From Colivicinus sp963607765 (GTDB lineage: Bacteria > Bacillota_I > Bacilli_A > Erysipelotrichales > Erysipelotrichaceae), in assembly GCA_963607765.1 (NCBI GenBank), contig CAVDDT010000013.1, forward strand, positions 1 through 8,501: 8,501 bases of DNA, read 5' to 3'. Both the position numbers and the translations under genes were made by a program. Shown piece by piece: positions 7,142 to 8,501 of the stretch. The notes beneath the pieces are model-generated. The model was not told where the DNA came from and did not search any database. It worked only from the letters and a program-made list of their open reading frames with translations. Within the stretch, counting starts at the first letter, position 1, and each line of letters begins with the position of its first letter.

Positions 7142-7170
7142 ATTATAAACTGTGCAAATAAAAAAGTGCA
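7142..7170 (-). promoter_or_regulatory. Weak candidate promoter for ligA
   Basis: After the fakA terminator ligA needs its own promoter or read-through. A perfect TATAAT lies at 7147-7142 on the minus strand. The hexamer 17 nt upstream is TGCACT (7170-7165), a poor -35 that falls inside the terminator stem and T-run. A start near 7135 would leave a leader of only about 11 nt beginning at the ligA Shine-Dalgarno. The hexamer is seen; promoter function is a guess. Confidence 0.25.
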
Positions 7171-7185
7171 TAGCTAACTATGCAC
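7156..7185 (-). terminator. Rho-independent terminator downstream of fakA
   Basis: On the minus strand GTGCATAG (7185-7178), loop TTAG, and CTATGCAC (7173-7166) form a perfect 8-bp hairpin. TTTTTTATTT (7165-7156) follows. It lies 26 nt after the first fakA stop codon. The plus-strand reading lacks a T-run, so termination is leftward only, and it separates the fakA and ligA transcripts. Confidence 0.9.
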
Positions 7186-7202
7186 CTAAATTATGTTTTA
7201 AA

Positions 7203-7214
7203 TTATTATTATTA
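7203..7214 (-). repeat. Four tandem in-frame TAA stop codons ending fakA (short trinucleotide repeat)
   Basis: The final Glu codon of fakA is followed by TAA four times in frame (7214-7203), giving a plus-strand run of ATT units. It is a short microsatellite in which gain or loss of a unit would leave termination intact. It may equally be chance in AT-rich DNA. Confidence 0.9.
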
Positions 7215-8501
7215 TTCAAGACCAATTAAATAATAATAAACAGGAACATCACCCTTAATTACATCTACTTCACAATCAGTATTAGATTCAACGTAATTAA
7301 CTATTTCATCAGTGATTTCATCATCTATATTTTCGCCTGTAATTAAAGTCATAAGTTCTTTATCTTCATCAACAATATTATCAATAAGTTTATGACAAAC
7401 TTCCTTTAAATCAGCACCATTAGCGACGATAGTTTTGTTTGCCATAGCCATATAATCGCCTTGTTTTAAAGACATGCCATCAATTGTAGTATCCTTTACT
7501 GCATAAGTAACACTAGCTGTCTTAACATCTTTGCATACATTGTTAAATTCATTAACATTATCTTCAAAAGAACCTTCAGGGTTATATCTAGCTAAACAGC
7601 TTAAACAAGCTTGAATTGACTTGCATTCAACTACTACAACTTTCTTATCTTCAACCAAATCTCTTGCTTGACATGCAGCCAAATAAATATTTGAGTTATT
7701 AGGGAAAATCATAATCTTCTCACAATTATCTAATTCCTTAATTTTATCCAAGAAATCATTAGTGGAAGGATTCATTGTTTGACCACCGGAAATGATACAA
7801 TCAACACCCAAATCTTTCATTAGATTAGTAATGCCTTCACCTGAAGCAACAGCAACAATACCAATATTCTTCTTTTCTTTAGTAGGAGCCTTTTCCTCAC
7901 TAATTAGATTAGAATGCTGTTCTTGCATGTTCTCAATCTTAATCTTAACGAATTCGCCATATCTTTGAGCTAGATTTAAAGCATCGCCTGGATGCAAAGT
8001 ATGAACATGAACTTTAATTAAATCTTCATCCTTAACAAGAACCAATGATTCACCATCTTTTGCAAGCTTATCCTTTAAAATATTTTCATCAAAGTTTTTC
8101 TTATAATTATCAGAAAGTCTTAAGATAAATTCTGTACAATAGCCAAATTCTTCATTGCTAAATAAAGATTGTGCATTCTTAGCAAGTTCAACGGTAACTG
8201 AATTGGTTTTAACAGGATTCCCCTTCAAGAAAGAAACGAAACCTTCAACAATTCTGCAAAGTCCAGCACCGCCGCTATCCACAACGTTTGCCTCTTTTAA
8301 AATAGGAAGAAGTTCAGGAGTGCCAGCTAAAGATGTTTGCATATGAGCATATAGGCAATCAAAGTATTCATTGACGTCCATTTTACTATTTTCTTTAAAT
8401 TCCTTATGAGCATACCAGCTAGATTCTCTAATAACTGTAAGAATCGTACCTTCAACCGGTTTCATAATAGCCTTATAAGCTACTCTAGTACCATTTTCAA
8501 A
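7212..8501 (-). CDS. fakA: Fatty acid kinase FakA (YloV/DAK2 family), N-terminus outside the window
   Basis: Kinase subunit that, with a FakB fatty-acid carrier, phosphorylates exogenous fatty acids to acyl-phosphates for phospholipid synthesis. The frame is open through the right edge (12 codons before the first internal Met, reading FENGTRVAYKAI), so about 430 of roughly 550 residues are visible and the nucleotide-binding Asp cluster is missing. In fragment numbering, the rest of the DAK2/DhaL domain includes MKPVEGTILT (13-22) and VVDSGGAGL (73-81). The middle domain carries GYCTEF (C122) and VHVHT (H165, H167), matching the zinc ligands known for Staphylococcus FakA with near-identical spacing. 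The C-terminal DegV-like, FakB-binding domain has SGGQTMNPST (238-247) and FPNNSNI (266-272). The loop usually like KTxPQG reads KSIQAC here, within a C-x5-C-x2-C cluster (C293, C299, C302). A terminator follows. Confidence 0.93.
   Translation of the reverse strand, partial: FENGTRVAYKAIMKPVEGTILTVIRESSWYAHKEFKENSKMDVNEYFDCLYAHMQTSLAGTPELLPILKEANVVDSGGAGLCRIVEGFVSFLKGNPVKTNSVTVELAKNAQSLFSNEEFGYCTEFILRLSDNYKKNFDENILKDKLAKDGESLVLVKDEDLIKVHVHTLHPGDALNLAQRYGEFVKIKIENMQEQHSNLISEEKAPTKEKKNIGIVAVASGEGITNLMKDLGVDCIISGGQTMNPSTNDFLDKIKELDNCEKIMIFPNNSNIYLAACQARDLVEDKKVVVVECKSIQACLSCLARYNPEGSFEDNVNEFNNVCKDVKTASVTYAVKDTTIDGMSLKQGDYMAMANKTIVANGADLKEVCHKLIDNIVDEDKELMTLITGENIDDEITDEIVNYVESNTDCEVDVIKGDVPVYYYLIGLE

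Noticed and set aside
7151..7185. Third TGCAC copy at 7156-7151 that could pair with the 5' arm as an antiterminator
   Set aside because: It offers only about 5 bp against a perfect 8-bp stem and would sit beyond the T-run, so it cannot form before termination. No leader or ligand-binding structure is visible.
82..8501. Mycoplasma-type genetic code (TGA as Trp)
   Set aside because: All seven reading frames are full length under the standard bacterial code, and every Trp position is TGG.

Overview
The window is a compact, low-GC housekeeping block in which every protein-coding gene lies on the minus strand. It reads from right to left: the 3' part of a fatty acid kinase gene (fakA/yloV-like), then ligA, gatC, gatA, gatB, a small single-pass membrane protein of unknown function, and an iron-sulfur 23S rRNA m5U methyltransferase gene (rlmCD/rlmD-like). 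Protein similarity, AAGGAGG-type ribosome binding sites, AT-rich codon use and the gene order point to a Firmicutes/Bacilli-type bacterium, plausibly an uncultured Erysipelotrichia- or RF39-like relative of Mollicutes. That placement is inferred. Trp is read from TGG and no frame is broken by TGA, so the ordinary bacterial code fits.

Layout: 1-81 holds a hairpin with a T8 run on the plus strand, marking the end of something transcribed rightwards from outside the window and converging on the minus-strand genes. 82-1383 is the rRNA methyltransferase. 1384-1416 is a minus-strand intrinsic terminator squeezed between the stop of the membrane protein gene (1414-2055) and the methyltransferase start codon. 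2066-5135 is gatCAB, with 1-nt stop/start overlaps at gatC/gatA and gatA/gatB. 5145-7124 is ligA, ending 9 nt before gatC. 7156-7185 is a clean terminator separating ligA from fakA, which runs off the right edge of the window. No gap between genes exceeds 90 nt.

How the genes work together: GatCAB amidates Glu-tRNA(Gln) and/or Asp-tRNA(Asn), LigA seals DNA nicks, RlmCD-type enzymes methylate 23S rRNA, and FakA phosphorylates exogenous fatty acids for phospholipid synthesis. ligA-gatCAB-rlmCD recalls the ligA...gatCAB-dgkB-rlmCD neighbourhood of Bacillus subtilis (from memory). Here the slot between gatB and rlmCD is occupied by an unrelated-looking membrane protein.

I see no mobile element, CRISPR array, tRNA, rRNA or obvious new multi-gene system. 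The points most worth a second look are: the terminator that contains the only Shine-Dalgarno of the rlmCD-like gene; a possible near-leaderless gatC promoter built into the ligA stop codon; an Asp beside the GatA nucleophile; a Cys-rich replacement of a usually conserved loop in FakA; and the unidentified membrane protein.
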